From CAG-390 sp045644325 (lineage in GTDB: Bacteria; Bacillota; Clostridia; Oscillospirales; CAG-272): a DNA stretch of 64,000 nt. Location: contig JAZRGT010000097.1 in assembly GCA_045644325.1 (NCBI GenBank), positions 1-64,000 on the forward strand, in the 5' to 3' direction. This document shows, one piece after another, positions 43,700-52,948 of this stretch. The notes beneath the pieces are model-generated. The model was not told where the DNA came from. It saw only the letters and a list, made by a program, of their open reading frames with translations, and ran no database searches. Position numbers and translations under genes: made by a program. Position 1 is the stretch's first letter. Each line of letters begins with the position of its first letter.

Positions 43700-44866
43700 T
43701 TATTCAAGATCGAGAACCGCGGAGAGAATGTAATTCGAAACGAACATACCGTTGGTCGTGAATCTGTATCCGCGCTCGTCCTTTTCTACGAAGCCTGCCT
43801 CAACGTATTCATCCAAGCGATTACCGTACTTTTCATAGAAGGAGGTATTGAATCGCGCCTCGAAATCCTCGATAATGATGCCGTCCGTCAGACGCATACC
43901 GAGCATAACGTATTCCTCCATACATTTTGCCGAGTCAATCTTTTCAGAGCTTGCAACGATATTGATATCGGTTCCGATGATCTCAAGACCGTCGATATAA
44001 TCGCGGACTACGCAGGTGGTGGCAAAGCGCTCGTCCTCAAAATATGAATGTGCGCTTGCACCGAGTCCGAGATATTCGTCGCAATGCCAATATTTGAGGT
44101 TGTGAAGCGACGCCGCGCCTCTGCGGCAGAAGTTCGAGATCTCGTATCTTTCGTAGCCCTGAGCCGCAAGATAGTCGACCGCATGGCTGTACATCGAAAA
44201 TTCCGTTTCCTCGTCGGGAAGCACGAGCTTGTCGCGCATAGCGTGGAAGGGGGTTCCCTCCTCGATCTTGAGCGCGTAGATCGAAACGTGGTCGGGTCCG
44301 AGCGAGGTGATCGCCGTCAGCGACTCGATAAAGCTCTGCTCGGTCTGATTCGGAATACCGTACATCAGATCTACGCTGATATTGTCAAAGCCTGCCCGGC
44401 GCGCATCGTTATAGCACGCAACGAACTGCTCGTAGGTATGTATTCTTCCGAGAGCCTTGAGCTCATCCGCATGCGCGCTCTGACAGCCGATCGAAAGTCG
44501 GTTGACGCCCGCGCGGCGGAGCTTTTTGAAATAATCAAGATCTGCTGTAGCGGGATTGCACTCAACCGTGAATTCCGCAAACTTTTCGACCTTGAAATTT
44601 GCGTATATCGCGTCGATAATGCGCGAGATACGTCGAATATCAAGATAAGTAGGCGTTCCGCCGCCGATGTATATCGAATCGATCGAATAATTGCGGCAGC
44701 GAGAGCTCCAGTCCTCCATCTGCAATATCAGCGCATCGGTATAATGCTCGACGATTCCCTTGTTATTGGGCACGAGCGAGCAGAAATCACAGTAATCGCA
44801 CTTGCTCTTGCAAAAGGGAATGTGTATATAAAGCCCGAGGGGCTTGCGCTTTTTCTTTCCGAACAT
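43700..44866 (-). CDS. hemW: Radical SAM HemW
   Basis: 388 aa. Near the N-terminus YIHIPFCKSKCDYCDF carries the cluster Cys19, Cys23 and Cys26, and the next Cys (CDFCS) is the extra HemW-type one. GGGTPTYL follows at about 69 and a C-terminal HemN_C domain with SAHSY is present. HemW proteins are heme chaperones, often misnamed HemN-like coproporphyrinogen oxidases. It lies 68 bases downstream of lepA, the common bacterial pairing. Confidence 0.9.
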   Translation of the reverse strand: MFGKKKRKPLGLYIHIPFCKSKCDYCDFCSLVPNNKGIVEHYTDALILQMEDWSSRCRNYSIDSIYIGGGTPTYLDIRRISRIIDAIYANFKVEKFAEFTVECNPATADLDYFKKLRRAGVNRLSIGCQSAHADELKALGRIHTYEQFVACYNDARRAGFDNISVDLMYGIPNQTEQSFIESLTAITSLGPDHVSIYALKIEEGTPFHAMRDKLVLPDEETEFSMYSHAVDYLAAQGYERYEISNFCRRGAASLHNLKYWHCDEYLGLGASAHSYFEDERFATTCVVRDYIDGLEIIGTDINIVASSEKIDSAKCMEEYVMLGMRLTDGIIIEDFEARFNTSFYEKYGNRLDEYVEAGFVEKDERGYRFTTNGMFVSNYILSAVLDLE

Positions 44867-44934
44867 ATAAACTCTCCTTTGTTATTTTCCTGTCATCCGA
44901 AAGTAATTTTGAAAAAAGCAGTTTTACAAGTGCC

Positions 44935-46746
44935 TTAGTTGTCATCACCAAGCTTAAGCACCGACATAAAGGCTTCGGGCGAAACCTGAACCGAGCCGAG
45001 CTTACGCATCTTCTTTTTACCTTCCTTCTGCTTTTCAAGCAGCTTCTTCTTACGGGTAATATCACCGCCGTAGCACTTTGCAAGAACGTCCTTGCGCATT
45101 GCCTTTACGGTCTCTCTCGCGATGATTCTTGCGCCGATAGCCGCCTGAATCGGGATCTCGAAGAGCTGGCGCGGGATGTTTTCCTTAAGTCTTTCCGCAA
45201 TCTTACGCGCACGGGCATAAGCCTTTTCCTCGTGAACGATGAAGGAAAGCGCGTCGACCTGATCGCCGTTGAGAAGAATATCGAGTCTGCAAAGCTTGGA
45301 GGCGCGGTACTCGTACATTTCGTAATCGAGCGAAGCATATCCTCTCGAGCGCGATTTGAGCGCGTCGAAGAAGTTATAAATGATCTCATTGAGCGGAAGC
45401 TCGTAGTGGAGCTCGACGCGGATGTTATCAAGGTACTTCATATCCTTGAACACGCCTCGGCGATCCTGACAGAGATCCATCAGAGTGCCGACGTATTCCT
45501 GAGGAGTAATGATGTTCGCCTTGACGATAGGCTCGTAAGCCACGTCGATCTCGTCGGGCTGAGGATAATCGGTGGGGTTATCAATACGGCGCATCTCGCC
45601 GTCCTTGGTCTTGACCTCATAGATAACGCTCGGCGCGGTGGTGATGAGATCGAGATTGAACTCACGCTCAAGTCGCTCCTCGATGATCTCCATATGAAGA
45701 AGTCCGAGGAATCCGCAACGGAATCCGAATCCGAGCGCGGTTGAGGTCTCGGGCTCAAAGGTGAGAGCCGCATCGTTGAGCTGAAGCTTGAGAAGTGCCT
45801 CGCGAAGGTCCTCATAGCGGGAGCCGTCCTCGGGGTAAATTCCCGCGAAAACCATAGGCTGAACCGCCTTGAAGCCGGGGAGTGCCTCACTCGCGGGCTC
45901 GTCGGCAAGGGTAACGGTATCGCCAACGCGGGTATCCGAAATATTCTTGATCGAAGCGGTCAGATAACCAACCTCGCCGACAGAAAGCTCGCCGCGGGGC
46001 TTGAGGCCAAAAGCCTCCATAGAGCCTACTGCGGTGACCTCAAATACCGCTCCGGTGCTCATAAGCTTGATCTTGTCGCCCGTGCGGAGAGTGCCGTCAA
46101 TGATTCGGATATAAACGACGACTCCGAGATAGGAATCGTAATATGAGTCGAAGATAAGCGCACGAAGGGGCGCATCGGGATCGCCCTCGGGATTCGGAAT
46201 GTCGCGGACGACAGCCTCGAGGACGTCGTGGATATTAAGTCCGACCTTTGCCGAAACAGCGGGGCAGTCCTCGGCGGGAATGCCGATGATATCCTCGATT
46301 TCGTTACGGCAACGCTCAACGTCGGCGCTGGGGAGGTCGATCTTGTTGATGACGGGAACGATCTCGAGTCCCGCATCGACAGCAAGATAAGCGTTTGCAA
46401 GCGTCTGCGCCTCTATGCCCTGCGTTGCGTCAACGACGAGAAGCGCACCCTCGCAGGCATTGAGCGAGCGGGAGACCTCGTAGTTAAAGTCAACGTGACC
46501 GGGGGTGTCGATGAGGTTGAAAATGTAGTCCTCACCGTTGTCTGCCTTATAGTCAAGTCTTACGGCGCGCGCCTTGATAGTGATTCCGCGCTCGCGCTCG
46601 AGGTCCATATTATCGAGGACCTGCTCCTCCATATCGCGCTTCGCGACCGCGCCCGTCTCCTCAAGCAGACGGTCGGCAAGAGTTGACTTACCGTGGTCGA
46701 TATGCGCAATTATCGAAAAATTTCTGATCTGTTTGTTGTTTGCCAT
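44935..46746 (-). CDS. lepA: Elongation factor 4
   Basis: 603 aa, standard length. A GTPase domain has the P-loop AHIDHGKSTLADR at about 15-27, DTPGHVDF near 81 and NKIDLP near 135. EF-G-like domains and the LepA-specific C-terminal domain (ending RKKKLLEKQKEGKKKMRKLG with a VSPEAF motif) follow. It is a ribosome-associated GTPase with back-translocation or assembly roles. Upstream promoter on the minus strand; hemW follows. Confidence 0.96.
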   Translation of the reverse strand: MANNKQIRNFSIIAHIDHGKSTLADRLLEETGAVAKRDMEEQVLDNMDLERERGITIKARAVRLDYKADNGEDYIFNLIDTPGHVDFNYEVSRSLNACEGALLVVDATQGIEAQTLANAYLAVDAGLEIVPVINKIDLPSADVERCRNEIEDIIGIPAEDCPAVSAKVGLNIHDVLEAVVRDIPNPEGDPDAPLRALIFDSYYDSYLGVVVYIRIIDGTLRTGDKIKLMSTGAVFEVTAVGSMEAFGLKPRGELSVGEVGYLTASIKNISDTRVGDTVTLADEPASEALPGFKAVQPMVFAGIYPEDGSRYEDLREALLKLQLNDAALTFEPETSTALGFGFRCGFLGLLHMEIIEERLEREFNLDLITTAPSVIYEVKTKDGEMRRIDNPTDYPQPDEIDVAYEPIVKANIITPQEYVGTLMDLCQDRRGVFKDMKYLDNIRVELHYELPLNEIIYNFFDALKSRSRGYASLDYEMYEYRASKLCRLDILLNGDQVDALSFIVHEEKAYARARKIAERLKENIPRQLFEIPIQAAIGARIIARETVKAMRKDVLAKCYGGDITRKKKLLEKQKEGKKKMRKLGSVQVSPEAFMSVLKLGDDN

Positions 46747-46789
46747 TTTATACTCTCGTTTAAAATTAAATTACATATAGTCAGTATAT

Positions 46790-46818
46790 ATTATACCTTA
46801 AATGGAGAAAGAAAACAA
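46790..46818 (-). promoter_or_regulatory. Promoter of lepA
   Basis: Minus strand: TTGTTT (46818-46813), 17-bp spacer, TATAAT (46795-46790). Confidence 0.7.
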
Positions 46819-46902
46819 GAGGATTTTGAAAATTTTTATCAATCTGCAAGAAAAAATGGCGAAATATTATTTAAACTGAAAAAGAGCGCACACGCGCTCT
46901 TT

Positions 46903-47325
46903 TTATTTACAAAGATTATAAACCTTCTTCCCGCATTGTTCCGCCATCGCCTTGAACTTTGCCGCGCCGCTTCTTAAATGTGTAACGTAAGTTATAACGC
47001 AGTCCGAATGATCGACCATCCACTCGTTTCGCATAGGTATAGCACTTTTCGGATGAGCAAATTCAATTCCTTCGGGGAGAATGACATTCTCCGCCGGAGT
47101 TTTTTCTTTCGGCAAGTACGCATAAACAACGTAATACTTAATCTGTGGATAGATCGGCGCAAGCTCTTGCAAAACGGAAAGCGCCATCGCGTCAAACTGT
47201 CCGTGGTTGCCGACGTAAAAGCAGTCTACCCCTTGCTGTATGATAAGCTGTGTTATTTTGAGCTTCAAAGGTGCTCTCAACGATTGCGGCGCATCTCTGT
47301 GTCCGAAAAACGTGCAGGTCTTCAT
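46903..47325 (-). CDS. SLOG-family (YpsA/DUF1273-like) Rossmann protein
   Basis: 140 aa. The start CTFFGHRDAP and the central GNHGQFDAMA fit the SLOG/YpsA-type nucleotide-binding Rossmann fold, found in stress, defence and cell-division settings. Both flanks carry good promoters, and a double-HTH regulator is transcribed divergently from the adjacent region. Composition is AT-richer than lepA. No partner effector gene is visible, so a defence role is not supported. Confidence 0.72.
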   Translation of the reverse strand: MKTCTFFGHRDAPQSLRAPLKLKITQLIIQQGVDCFYVGNHGQFDAMALSVLQELAPIYPQIKYYVVYAYLPKEKTPAENVILPEGIEFAHPKSAIPMRNEWMVDHSDCVITYVTHLRSGAAKFKAMAEQCGKKVYNLCK

Positions 47326-47382
47326 AACAATTCTTCCTTGAAAATGAATTTGACATAAACCTCAACGGCACTGTCAATAATA

Positions 47383-47411
47383 ATTATAGTCCAATTTCGG
47401 TCAAATGTCAA
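47383..47411 (-). promoter_or_regulatory. Promoter of SLOG gene
   Basis: Minus strand: TTGACA (47411-47406), 17-bp spacer, TATAAT (47388-47383). The -35 overlaps the -35 region of the divergent XRE gene, whose TATAAT is at 47432-47437. Confidence 0.78.
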
Positions 47412-47463
47412 TAGTCTGATTTAAGTCATTTTATAATATAAACAAAAAATCAGAAGGTTTGCT

Positions 47464-47898
47464 ATGTATCAAAGATTGAAGGATTTAAGAGAAGACCGCG
47501 ATTTGACACAAAAGGAAGTTGCCGAGCTGATTGGTAAATCACGTTCGGGGTATTCAAATTATGAATCGGGAGCTTGCGATATCCCGACAGAAGTACTGAT
47601 CTTTTTGGCTAAATATTACCACACAAGCACAGACTATATATTGGGTGAAACGCAAATAACGGCAAGGCATAGCTTGAACGGTCACGATAAAAACAGATAT
47701 AAAGAATTGCGCATTAAGAATGCATTAAATCAAACCGAGCTTGCAAAACGTATCGGTATGTCTCAAATAGGTTATTCAAAGTACGAAACGGGTCGGTGCG
47801 GTATGCCGACGATCATCCTTATAAAGCTCGCACGAATTTATAACGTCAGCATCGACTATCTTCTCGGTCTTACCGATGTTGAAGAAAGATACGAATAA
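47464..47898 (+). CDS. Double-HTH XRE regulator
   Basis: 144 aa composed almost entirely of two XRE helix-turn-helix domains in tandem (about 3-62 and 75-138). Each ends in a D-Y-(I/L)-L-G motif (TDYILGE and IDYLLGL). It probably binds a direct repeat from a single chain. The AT-rich composition and head-to-head placement with the SLOG gene suggest it controls the shared region and is a small acquired cassette. AGAAGG precedes the ATG. Confidence 0.85.
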   Translation: MYQRLKDLREDRDLTQKEVAELIGKSRSGYSNYESGACDIPTEVLIFLAKYYHTSTDYILGETQITARHSLNGHDKNRYKELRIKNALNQTELAKRIGMSQIGYSKYETGRCGMPTIILIKLARIYNVSIDYLLGLTDVEERYE

Positions 47899-47905
47899 TG
47901 AGTTG

Positions 47906-47948
47906 ACATAAAACACCCGTCCCTTTTTGAGGGACGGGTGTTTTATGT
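47906..47948 (+). terminator. Strong terminator
   Basis: An 18-bp perfect stem ACATAAAACACCCGTCCC with its complement around a 7-base loop. Confidence 0.88.
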
Positions 47949-48078
47949 CCGAGCCGCCTGCGGGGCGCAGTCGGATCGAAGCACATAGGGGGGATTTCGA
48001 CCTCTGCGGAGGTCGACTTAAGGCTCCGCCTTAAGAATCCGCAAACTTTTGAAAAAGTTTGATCAAAACTTTCCGCTT
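47949..48078 (-). repeat. Family A 3'-end hairpin repeat (copy A6)
   Basis: On the minus strand it begins 1-2 bases after the beta-helix lipoprotein stop with GCGGAAAGTTTTGATC, then AAACTTTTTCAAAAGTTT, CTTAAGGCGGAGCCTTAAG and GCAGAGG units. Confidence 0.8.
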
Positions 48079-48079
48079 T

Positions 48080-50314
48080 TTAATTCCAGCAGACTCCGTT
48101 GGCATCGATGTTTGCTGTGGAGGAGCTTGACATTTTGACGTCGGCAGCCTTATCACCGATAAATATGGCGAGGGCGTTGAGCGAGGTCGGCATTTTGAGC
48201 GTCAGAATATCGCCGACGGTCAGATATTCGCCCGAATTTAATCGGAGTGAAGTACTCTGCGCGACCGAGTCAAAATTTTGACAGTGCTTTGTCTCGCTAG
48301 ACATACCGCCCGAAGGCATCAGCGCAAGGACGTATCCGCCCGTGTAGGTATATCCCCTTTCGCTGTCGATCGCGGAATTTCCGCCCGAGGTCGAGATCAC
48401 GACCGTCTTACCGCCGCCGAAAACGATACCCTTGTAGGAATCGCGGCTGTTCGAATCTATTCCGTCGCCCGAGGCGTAGATATAGAGAGTACCGCCGTTG
48501 ATCTCAACGCCCACTCCCGAAGAAACAGTAGAATTAATTCCGTCGTCATTCGAGCGCAGAGCAACATTGGCACGCCCCAAAACGACGTTCAACCCTTCAA
48601 GACCCTCGTAGCTGTTCGTAATCGTAATATCACCGCCCGAAAGAGTCAGTTTTCCGTCGGCGTGAATGCCGTCGTCATTTGAATGGATATTGAGAGTACC
48701 GCCCGAAACGGTTACGTTGCCCGTGGGCTTCTTGCCGTTTTCAAGCGCAGTATCGGCATTGGCGTGGACGGCATCATCGTACGCCTTGATAAGGATGCGG
48801 CCGCTCGCGATTTTTATCTCATTTGATGCTTTGATGCCCTTGGCAGAATGATCCGACTTTTGCGAATTCCCCTCGCCGGGTAAGCCGCCCATACCGCCTC
48901 CACCGGGACGTCCACTCGCACCCGGAAAACCGCCGGGGCTCTGCGCGGTCGAATAATTCGTCCACTTGACCTCAAACGCAGTGCCGTTTTCGACAAGCTC
49001 GATCATATCGTAGCTTTCGTTGACCGAAAGAACAGGCGATGCAATAGTGTATTCACCGTTTTCGGGCTTTTGTTCCGCCTTGCAGGCAAAAATCTGCATC
49101 TTCGTACAACCCGCCGGTTTGTCAACCTTGTAAATGAACGCCGATGCCGTTTGCTGCTGAGAGCCGGGCTTGCTCGGTCTGCTGCCTCCCTGCATACCGC
49201 CGGGAGCTGTACCGGGCGCTCCTCCCCCGGGCATTCCATCGGGAGGAGCACTCGGCTTTTCTCCCATTGAGTCGGATCCCGATTCAAGCTTTGCAGTCTT
49301 CCAAATGCTTTCGCCCGCATCGTTGGTGTATTTTACTGCTAAATTATAATCCTTCGAGATATAACGGATATAATAAACGCCTTCACTGACCGCCGTTACC
49401 TCCTCGGAATACTCGGAGTATTTGTCGGTATAGATATTCAGCACTGCCGTACCGCCGACGATTGCATCGTGCGAAGAATCAATTCCGTCGCAAGCGGAGT
49501 AAATATCAACCTTGCCTCCGATGATCTCAATATTTCCTCGCTGATTGCCCTTATCCGAAATATCGCTGTTCGTGGTTTTGATACCGTCGCCCGCACGGGA
49601 AATCAGCACGATATTGCCCGACTCGACCGTCACGCTGTCGTTTCCCTTTAGTGCATTGTCGACGCAGGTTACGGTAAGATTCAGACTTTTGATTTCAAGA
49701 TCGTCCTTGGTGTGGATGCCGTTATTATTTTGCGACTCGATGGTAAGACTTCCCTTTCCGCCCATCTGCATATCGCATTCGGCGTGCACTGCACCCGAAT
49801 GAACACTCTCGGCTGTCTGATCGACCGCATCGCGCAGATCATAAATAAAATTCACGGTGTCCTTTTTTGCGGTCAGAATGAATTTGTCACCGCCTTGAAC
49901 CACAATTGGAGCTTCATCAATGCTTTGAATAATGACACCCTCGAGTACAAGCTCAAACTGATGGTCTTCGCCCGCGTCAATAACGATGTATCCGCCGAGA
50001 TTTCCGCGCAGCGTGTATATCGAATCGGTCGTTAGTCCCGAAAAGGTCAGAACACCGTTTTCGAGAGTGTATGCATTCGGCGTTCCCGCAGTGCAAATGA
50101 CCTGAAGTGTGGTCTCGATATTCTCCTTAACGTGTTCAAAACCGATGTCGGTCACTTCCGCGGTTTCACCGACACTTTCATCACCCTCGCTTTCATCGAA
50201 GAGGCCGATACCCTTTTCGGTACTGTCTTCACCAAAAATCTCACCGCCGAACGTCGGTCCGCAGGAGGAAAACAGCAGAAGCGAAGCGAGCAGAATTGCA
50301 ATTAATCTTTTCAT
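48080..50314 (-). CDS. Cthe_2159/DUF4353-like beta-helix lipoprotein
   Basis: 744 aa. Lipobox FSSC (lipid Cys18). Two long regions (about 95-300 and 490-700) are made of repeating parallel beta-helix turns with GDGI, DDGIH and NDDGIN Asp/Asn clusters that could bind Ca. They are separated by a Gly/Pro/Met-rich spacer (about 345-390) and a second one near 465. The family includes Cthe_2159, which binds cellulose and pectin. Its ATG overlaps the DUF4956 stop by one base. It forms a cluster with DUF4956 and VTC genes. Confidence 0.85.
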   Translation of the reverse strand: MKRLIAILLASLLLFSSCGPTFGGEIFGEDSTEKGIGLFDESEGDESVGETAEVTDIGFEHVKENIETTLQVICTAGTPNAYTLENGVLTFSGLTTDSIYTLRGNLGGYIVIDAGEDHQFELVLEGVIIQSIDEAPIVVQGGDKFILTAKKDTVNFIYDLRDAVDQTAESVHSGAVHAECDMQMGGKGSLTIESQNNNGIHTKDDLEIKSLNLTVTCVDNALKGNDSVTVESGNIVLISRAGDGIKTTNSDISDKGNQRGNIEIIGGKVDIYSACDGIDSSHDAIVGGTAVLNIYTDKYSEYSEEVTAVSEGVYYIRYISKDYNLAVKYTNDAGESIWKTAKLESGSDSMGEKPSAPPDGMPGGGAPGTAPGGMQGGSRPSKPGSQQQTASAFIYKVDKPAGCTKMQIFACKAEQKPENGEYTIASPVLSVNESYDMIELVENGTAFEVKWTNYSTAQSPGGFPGASGRPGGGGMGGLPGEGNSQKSDHSAKGIKASNEIKIASGRILIKAYDDAVHANADTALENGKKPTGNVTVSGGTLNIHSNDDGIHADGKLTLSGGDITITNSYEGLEGLNVVLGRANVALRSNDDGINSTVSSGVGVEINGGTLYIYASGDGIDSNSRDSYKGIVFGGGKTVVISTSGGNSAIDSERGYTYTGGYVLALMPSGGMSSETKHCQNFDSVAQSTSLRLNSGEYLTVGDILTLKMPTSLNALAIFIGDKAADVKMSSSSTANIDANGVCWN

Positions 50315-50985
50315 CAGAGCTCATTCTCCTCGGGCGCGGTGTAAAGAGAAATTTCGAGATTGCCGTTGCGCTCGCGGATGGCGTCGATCATCTCTTTGGA
50401 ACGCGATGCGTCCTTGAGATCAACAACGTAAGTCAGCTTATAAAGGCTTCCCATATTCGAGGTTTTGGTCTTGATCAGACGTGCGCTTCTCGTATATTCC
50501 TTGAAGATTTCATCAAAAACGCCGTGGAAGTTAAGAGATTCCGGAATCGTTACGTGGAGCTCATACTCGCGCTCGCGCTTGATCGGGATGAGCGAAAAGA
50601 CGAGCATAATAACCGAAATGACCGCAGTAAAAAGAAGCGAAATTGCAACGTAACCCGCCGCAGATGCAAGTCCTGCAGTCATTGCAAGAAAGATCGACGC
50701 GATCTCGCGTGCTTTTCCGGGCACGGAACGGAAACGGACAAGTGAAAACGCACCTGCAACGGCAATTCCCGTGCCAACGTTGCCGTTGACCATCATAATA
50801 ACTGTCTGCACTATCGCGGGGAGCAAAAGCACGGTGACGGCAAAGCTCTTCGTCACTCTGTTCTTAAATGCAGTTGCAAAAAGCACTATAAGACCGCACA
50901 GAAGCGATGCTGCGAGTGCGACAAGGTAATCGGAAAGGGTCAGTCCCTCGCCCGCATTTACTATTGACGAAAAAATTTCATTCAT
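50314..50985 (-). CDS. DUF4956 membrane protein
   Basis: 223 aa with four hydrophobic helices in the first 140 residues, the family signature SLVRFRSVPGKAREIA near 90-105 and a soluble C-terminal domain. Function unknown, but it is recurrently encoded beside VTC-domain proteins. ATG 50985 is chosen because GAGGG lies about 9 bases upstream; the frame can also start at 51006 inside the VTC gene. It overlaps the VTC gene at its start and the beta-helix gene at its end. Confidence 0.88.
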   Translation of the reverse strand: MNEIFSSIVNAGEGLTLSDYLVALAASLLCGLIVLFATAFKNRVTKSFAVTVLLLPAIVQTVIMMVNGNVGTGIAVAGAFSLVRFRSVPGKAREIASIFLAMTAGLASAAGYVAISLLFTAVISVIMLVFSLIPIKREREYELHVTIPESLNFHGVFDEIFKEYTRSARLIKTKTSNMGSLYKLTYVVDLKDASRSKEMIDAIRERNGNLEISLYTAPEENEL

Positions 50986-51703
50986 TTTCTTTTTCCCTCT
51001 TTTCATTCATAATGTCTGAATATGCTTTTCCGTATTTTGAATAAGAAGTCGGATAGATTTTGAGCTCGTCGAGCGCGTGCGAAAGCCAAAGCGGCATCGC
51101 GCCGTCGGTCTTGATCTCCATAAGGCAAAAGCCGTCATCGAGTATCCTCTTTCCGCCCGAGCCGCAAGTCAGATCGAGGTTGGTATCTCTGTACCTCACC
51201 GCGCTGTCAAAGGTGATGCGCAGCGCGGGCAGATCGCGGACAAAAAAAGCATCGCGCTCATATGAAATTATAACGGACGGCTTCGGATGCTCATAAAAGC
51301 ACATCGCGTAGTCAATCTCGCGCATTATCTGCGAGTCGGGAGGCTTTTTACCGCCGTTTATGTAATCGACAGACTCGGCAAGTGTCAGCGCGATACGGCG
51401 CTTATAAACGACACCTTTGTATTTCTTTTTGATCTCAAGAAAAACCTTTGACTGCTCGGTCGGCGTGCCGTATGTGCGTACACGGAGCTTTTCCTTATAC
51501 GCGTGCCCCCATTTTTTCGCCTCGATCGAAGCGCGAATGATGCGGAAATCGGGCGTGTCGAGGTAGAGGCTCGATATGGTACTGCGCCCGTATTTATCGG
51601 GTGTGAGCATCGGAGAAATTTTTTCAAAAAGCTCCTTGCGTTCCGCATCCGTCAGAATATATTTTTTCTCCACTCGCTTGAATATGAAATTGTCCTTTGC
51701 CAC
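50978..51703 (-). CDS. VTC-domain polyphosphate polymerase-like protein
   Basis: 241 aa. The VTC tunnel fold shows basic and acidic strands in order: EKKYIL, SLYLDT, KLRVRTYG, VFLEIKKKYKG, SYERDAF, LMEIKTDG and a final SKYGKAY. The family makes polyphosphate or related triphosphate chemistry in the cytosol. The start is GTG at 51703 because AAAGGAGG (51718-51711) lies 7 bases upstream; an in-frame TTG at 51727 precedes that RBS. First gene of the VTC-DUF4956-beta-helix operon. No CotH kinase gene is present. Confidence 0.88.
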   Translation of the reverse strand: MAKDNFIFKRVEKKYILTDAERKELFEKISPMLTPDKYGRSTISSLYLDTPDFRIIRASIEAKKWGHAYKEKLRVRTYGTPTEQSKVFLEIKKKYKGVVYKRRIALTLAESVDYINGGKKPPDSQIMREIDYAMCFYEHPKPSVIISYERDAFFVRDLPALRITFDSAVRYRDTNLDLTCGSGGKRILDDGFCLMEIKTDGAMPLWLSHALDELKIYPTSYSKYGKAYSDIMNEKREKENE

Positions 51704-51808
51704 GGCGAACCTCCTTTCTTTATCCAAAAATATTATACACCTATTGTGCGACTTTCAAATGTTTCAAAACCCAAAAGTATGTGAAAGCTGTGTGTTTTTC
51801 CGTCACAC

Positions 51809-51841
51809 AAAAACTGCCCAGTATTGAAACGGGGCAGTTTT
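51809..51841 (-). terminator. Terminator of pfkA
   Basis: AAAACTGCCC and GGGGCAGTTTT stem, located just past the pfkA stop. Confidence 0.8.
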
Positions 51842-51855
51842 AAGCTTTGAATAAA

Positions 51856-52932
51856 TTACTCGCAAAGAGAGAGGTGGATCTCGTAAAGACGCTTGATCTC
51901 GGATGCGCGGAAGTCACAGATCTCTTCCATTGTACCGATCTGCTCGGGTGTGAAGCCCTCAAGCGCCCCCTCCTTGAGCTTCTTCTTATACATCTTATCA
52001 ACGGTGAGCGCGAACTTGATGTCGAAGGATACGATACGTCCGTCAACCTCTGCTACGATGCAATCGCTCTTGCCGTCGAGGAGAAGGTCAACCGCATAGC
52101 TGCCCATCTCTGATGCAGTGAGTCTGTCGCGGAGAGTGGGTGCGCCGCCGCGGACGATGTGTGCAAGGCGCGCAAACTTGGTCTCAACGCCGGTCTTTTC
52201 CTGAATGACCTTCTTGAGATCCTCGCCGTAGGGCTTGCCCTCAGCGTTGAATACGCCCTCGGAAACAACTACGAGCATACTTCTCTTGCCCGCAGCCTTT
52301 GCCTTAAGGATACGCTCGATAGCGGCATCCTCGTCGAAGGGTACTTCGGGAATCGCGATAGCAACCGCGCCCGATGCGATACCCGCCTTAAGCGCAATCT
52401 CGCCGCAATCACGTCCCATAACCTCAACTACGTTGCAACGCGCGTGAGACTGGCAGGTGTCGCGGAGCTTGTCGATAGCTTCCATAGCGGTGTTCATAGC
52501 AGTATCAAAGCCGACGGTGTAATCGGTAGCGGTGATATCGTTGTCGATAGAGCCGGTAACGCCGATGGTGGGAATTCCGCGGAGGGAAAGATCGGTCGCG
52601 CCTCGGAAGGTTCCGTCGCCGCCGATGGCAACGATGGCATCGATATTGTTATCCTTGCAGGTCTTGACTGCCTTCTGCATGCCCTCTTCGGTCTTGAACT
52701 CGTCGCAACGGTCGGTAAGAAGGATAGTACCGCCAAGATTTTCGATATTGGATACGGCACGCGCGTCGAGGTCGATAATCTCGCCCTTGATAAGTCCGCT
52801 GTAGCCGCCGATAATGCCCTTTACCTTAAGTCCGTTTGCAAGCGCACGGCGGGTGATAGCGCGAACTGCGCAATTCATTCCGGGTGCGTCGCCGCCCGAG
52901 GTGAGAACTCCGATGGTGTTAAATTTTTTCAT
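51856..52932 (-). CDS. pfkA: ATP-dependent 6-phosphofructokinase
   Basis: 358 aa. The donor site is GGDGT (Gly at the ATP-discriminating position) and the second motif GSIDND has Gly-Ser instead of the PPi-type Pro-Lys, so ATP is the expected donor. LTSGGDAPGMN at the N-terminus and VEVMGRDCGEIAL are present. Catalyses the committed step of glycolysis; a PPi-type enzyme is encoded at 38711. The leader contains a perfect 16-bp palindrome. Confidence 0.93.
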   Translation of the reverse strand: MKKFNTIGVLTSGGDAPGMNCAVRAITRRALANGLKVKGIIGGYSGLIKGEIIDLDARAVSNIENLGGTILLTDRCDEFKTEEGMQKAVKTCKDNNIDAIVAIGGDGTFRGATDLSLRGIPTIGVTGSIDNDITATDYTVGFDTAMNTAMEAIDKLRDTCQSHARCNVVEVMGRDCGEIALKAGIASGAVAIAIPEVPFDEDAAIERILKAKAAGKRSMLVVVSEGVFNAEGKPYGEDLKKVIQEKTGVETKFARLAHIVRGGAPTLRDRLTASEMGSYAVDLLLDGKSDCIVAEVDGRIVSFDIKFALTVDKMYKKKLKEGALEGFTPEQIGTMEEICDFRASEIKRLYEIHLSLCE

Positions 52933-52948
52933 TGTTTTCTCGCTTCCT

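Noticed and set aside
46903..47898. Defence island around the SLOG protein
   Set aside because: Only a regulator is adjacent; no nuclease, effector or toxin gene is visible and the flanks are housekeeping or unrelated surface genes.
50978..51727. TTG start at 51727 for the VTC gene
   Set aside because: The AAAGGAGG lies downstream of that TTG and 7 bases before the GTG at 51703.
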